DNA from: Candidatus Aenigmatarchaeota archaeon
Lineage (GTDB): Archaea; Aenigmatarchaeota; Aenigmatarchaeia; CG10238-14; SpSt-28
Direction: 5' to 3'
Assembly: GCA_021161995.1 (NCBI GenBank)
Contig: JAGGZO010000068.1
Coordinates: 1-6,196, forward strand
Length of the DNA stretch: 6,196 nucleotides
Shown here piece after piece: positions 6,155-6,196 of this stretch (its first letter is position 1; the number at the start of each line of letters is the position of its first letter). The translations under genes were made by a program, and so were the position numbers. The notes under the pieces are model-generated. The model searched no databases, had not been told where the DNA came from, and saw only the letters and a program-made list of their open reading frames with translations.

Positions 6155-6196
6155 TTTAAATAGTACAATTTTATATTTTGTTTTATAGGGTTTGAA

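Noticed and set aside
1..6196. CRISPR repeats, tRNA genes, insertion sequences
   Set aside because: I saw no regularly spaced repeats of 24-37 nt, no cloverleaf-like GGTTCGAATCC segments and no transposase motifs. Nearly all of the window is occupied by cas coding sequence.

Overview
The window is the interference module of a type I-A (Apern subtype) CRISPR-Cas system. It probably comes from an AT-rich thermophilic archaeon, and a Thermoproteota-like lineage would fit. The archaeal assignment rests on the subtype itself (Csa5, Cas8a2/Csa4 and Cas3 split into separate helicase and nuclease genes), a TATA/BRE-like element instead of bacterial -35/-10 boxes, and strong Shine-Dalgarno sites of the AGGAGG type. 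The Lys/Ile/Glu-rich proteins hint at thermophily. No 16S gene or other phylogenetic marker is present, so the lineage is an inference.

Layout: six genes lie head to tail on the minus strand and read from right to left as csa5 (cas11a), cas7 (csa2), cas5a, a cas8a2/csa4-like large subunit, cas3' (helicase) and cas3'' (HD nuclease). Spacing is very tight, with overlaps or gaps of 2 to 24 nt, so they should form one operon. The only upstream non-coding stretch is about 140 bp at the right edge (6056-6196). It holds a candidate TATA box and an imperfect nested palindrome. At the left edge, bases 1-117 of the plus strand encode the last 38 residues of a Cas4-like protein with the C-terminal Cys cluster. 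Its TAA stop and the cas3'' stop share the palindrome TTAA, so the two genes converge tail to tail with a 4-bp overlap.

How it works, from knowledge of the family: Cas7 forms the crRNA-coating backbone, Cas5a caps the crRNA 5' handle, and Cas8a2 is the large subunit at the PAM end. Csa5/Cas11a copies line the inner side. Cas3' unwinds the target DNA and Cas3'' cuts it. Cas4 belongs to spacer acquisition, so an adaptation module (cas1, cas2, possibly csa1) is probably encoded beyond the left edge. No cas6, csa3 regulator or CRISPR array is inside the window.

Most notable points: the Cas4 tail and shared stop; the nearly identical translation-start sequences of csa5 and cas7, the two multi-copy subunits; the placement of the large-subunit gene between cas5a and cas3'; and a possible operator upstream. 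I see a fairly complete I-A effector operon and no evidence of a wholly new system.
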